Assembly (NCBI RefSeq): GCF_014805625.2
Contig: NW_023998415.1
Coordinates: forward strand, 34,526,033 to 34,590,032
DNA length: 64,000 nt
Source: Glossina fuscipes
Lineage: Eukaryota > Arthropoda > Insecta > Diptera > Glossinidae
Direction: 5' to 3'
Position numbers and translations under genes: made by a program. The notes under the pieces were generated by a model. The model did not search any database and had not been told where the DNA came from. It was given only the letters and a program-made list of their open reading frames with translations. This document shows, in pieces, positions 63,606 to 64,000 of the stretch (the first letter of the stretch is position 1; every line of letters begins with the position of its first letter).

Positions 63606-64000
63606 TTGACACCTCATCCTAGGACCAATACAAGTTTCATACTTTCCATATATCGAACGAAGCTTATCGTTGAATCTGCAGACGAAAAGAAAGAAAAACA
63701 AGCGCCGAGTACAGCCATTAAATGCTTAAGCAAGTTACCGCTAATCGAAATGATTGTTGCTGAAATTTTTAACAAACTTCTCTGTAAGCGTGAAAACGAA
63801 ATGAAATTTAATTTTCCAGATCATGTTTCCGAGCATTTATATATGATTTTTAATTTTTTATAATCTCAGAATTCTCTTATCGTAATTGTTGTAAGCATTA
63901 ATTCGAACTACCATCACTTTAAATAAACTTTGCCTCCAATCACTTTTCAAACACGACAAGGACGACTATGATATCAAGGTTAATATGATGCTAACTCGAG
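63606..64000. other. Window end, nothing recognised
   Basis: A plus-strand open frame runs 63537-63863 from inside repeat R1 copy C, so most of it is likely fortuitous. No domain recognised. Confidence 0.4.

Overview
This is nuclear DNA of a higher fly (Diptera, probably Schizophora). The evidence is 57-84 bp minimal introns, a very AT-rich background, many TA, GT, GA and poly-T tracts, dispersed insect-type repeats, mariner fossils, and one gene whose protein is plainly animal. Nothing looks bacterial or viral. The repeats would fit tephritids or tsetse-like flies, but I cannot name the species. A 400-base run of N (24365-24764) is an assembly gap.

The one gene I can support fully lies on the minus strand: an SLC4-family chloride/bicarbonate anion exchanger of the AE1-3 type (fly Ae2, CG8177-like). 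I traced 13 coding exons from the start codon at 23536-23534 to the stop at 3869-3867. All reading phases close, giving 1194 codons (1193 aa), the size of vertebrate AE2/AE3. The long cytosolic N-domain is split over eleven small exons. One 1.7-kb exon carries the end of that domain and most of the membrane domain, and three short exons finish it. Two further in-frame pieces look like alternative exons: a 165-nt exon at 9660-9824 and a 21-nt microexon at 12056-12076. The first coding exon has a likely 5' leader with three minimal uORFs.

Upstream (24-64 kb) I see no second intact gene. This part may hold long 5' introns of the exchanger: short candidate leader exons lie at 39856-39892 and 41415-41447, candidate first-exon donors at 52027 and 53314, and a near-ideal recursive-splicing site at 51040/51039, all on the minus strand. 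The rest is AT-rich spacer with repeats: three copies of a ~0.75-kb repeat (36.7, 47.4 and 62.9 kb), a second family at 36.1, 38.8 and 45.1 kb, one clear and one doubtful mariner-type transposase fossil, and a decayed coding stretch near 46 kb with a SMYD4/TPR flavour.

I found no RNA gene, CRISPR array or evidently new gene system. The most informative leads are the alternative exons of the exchanger and the splicing signals upstream of it.
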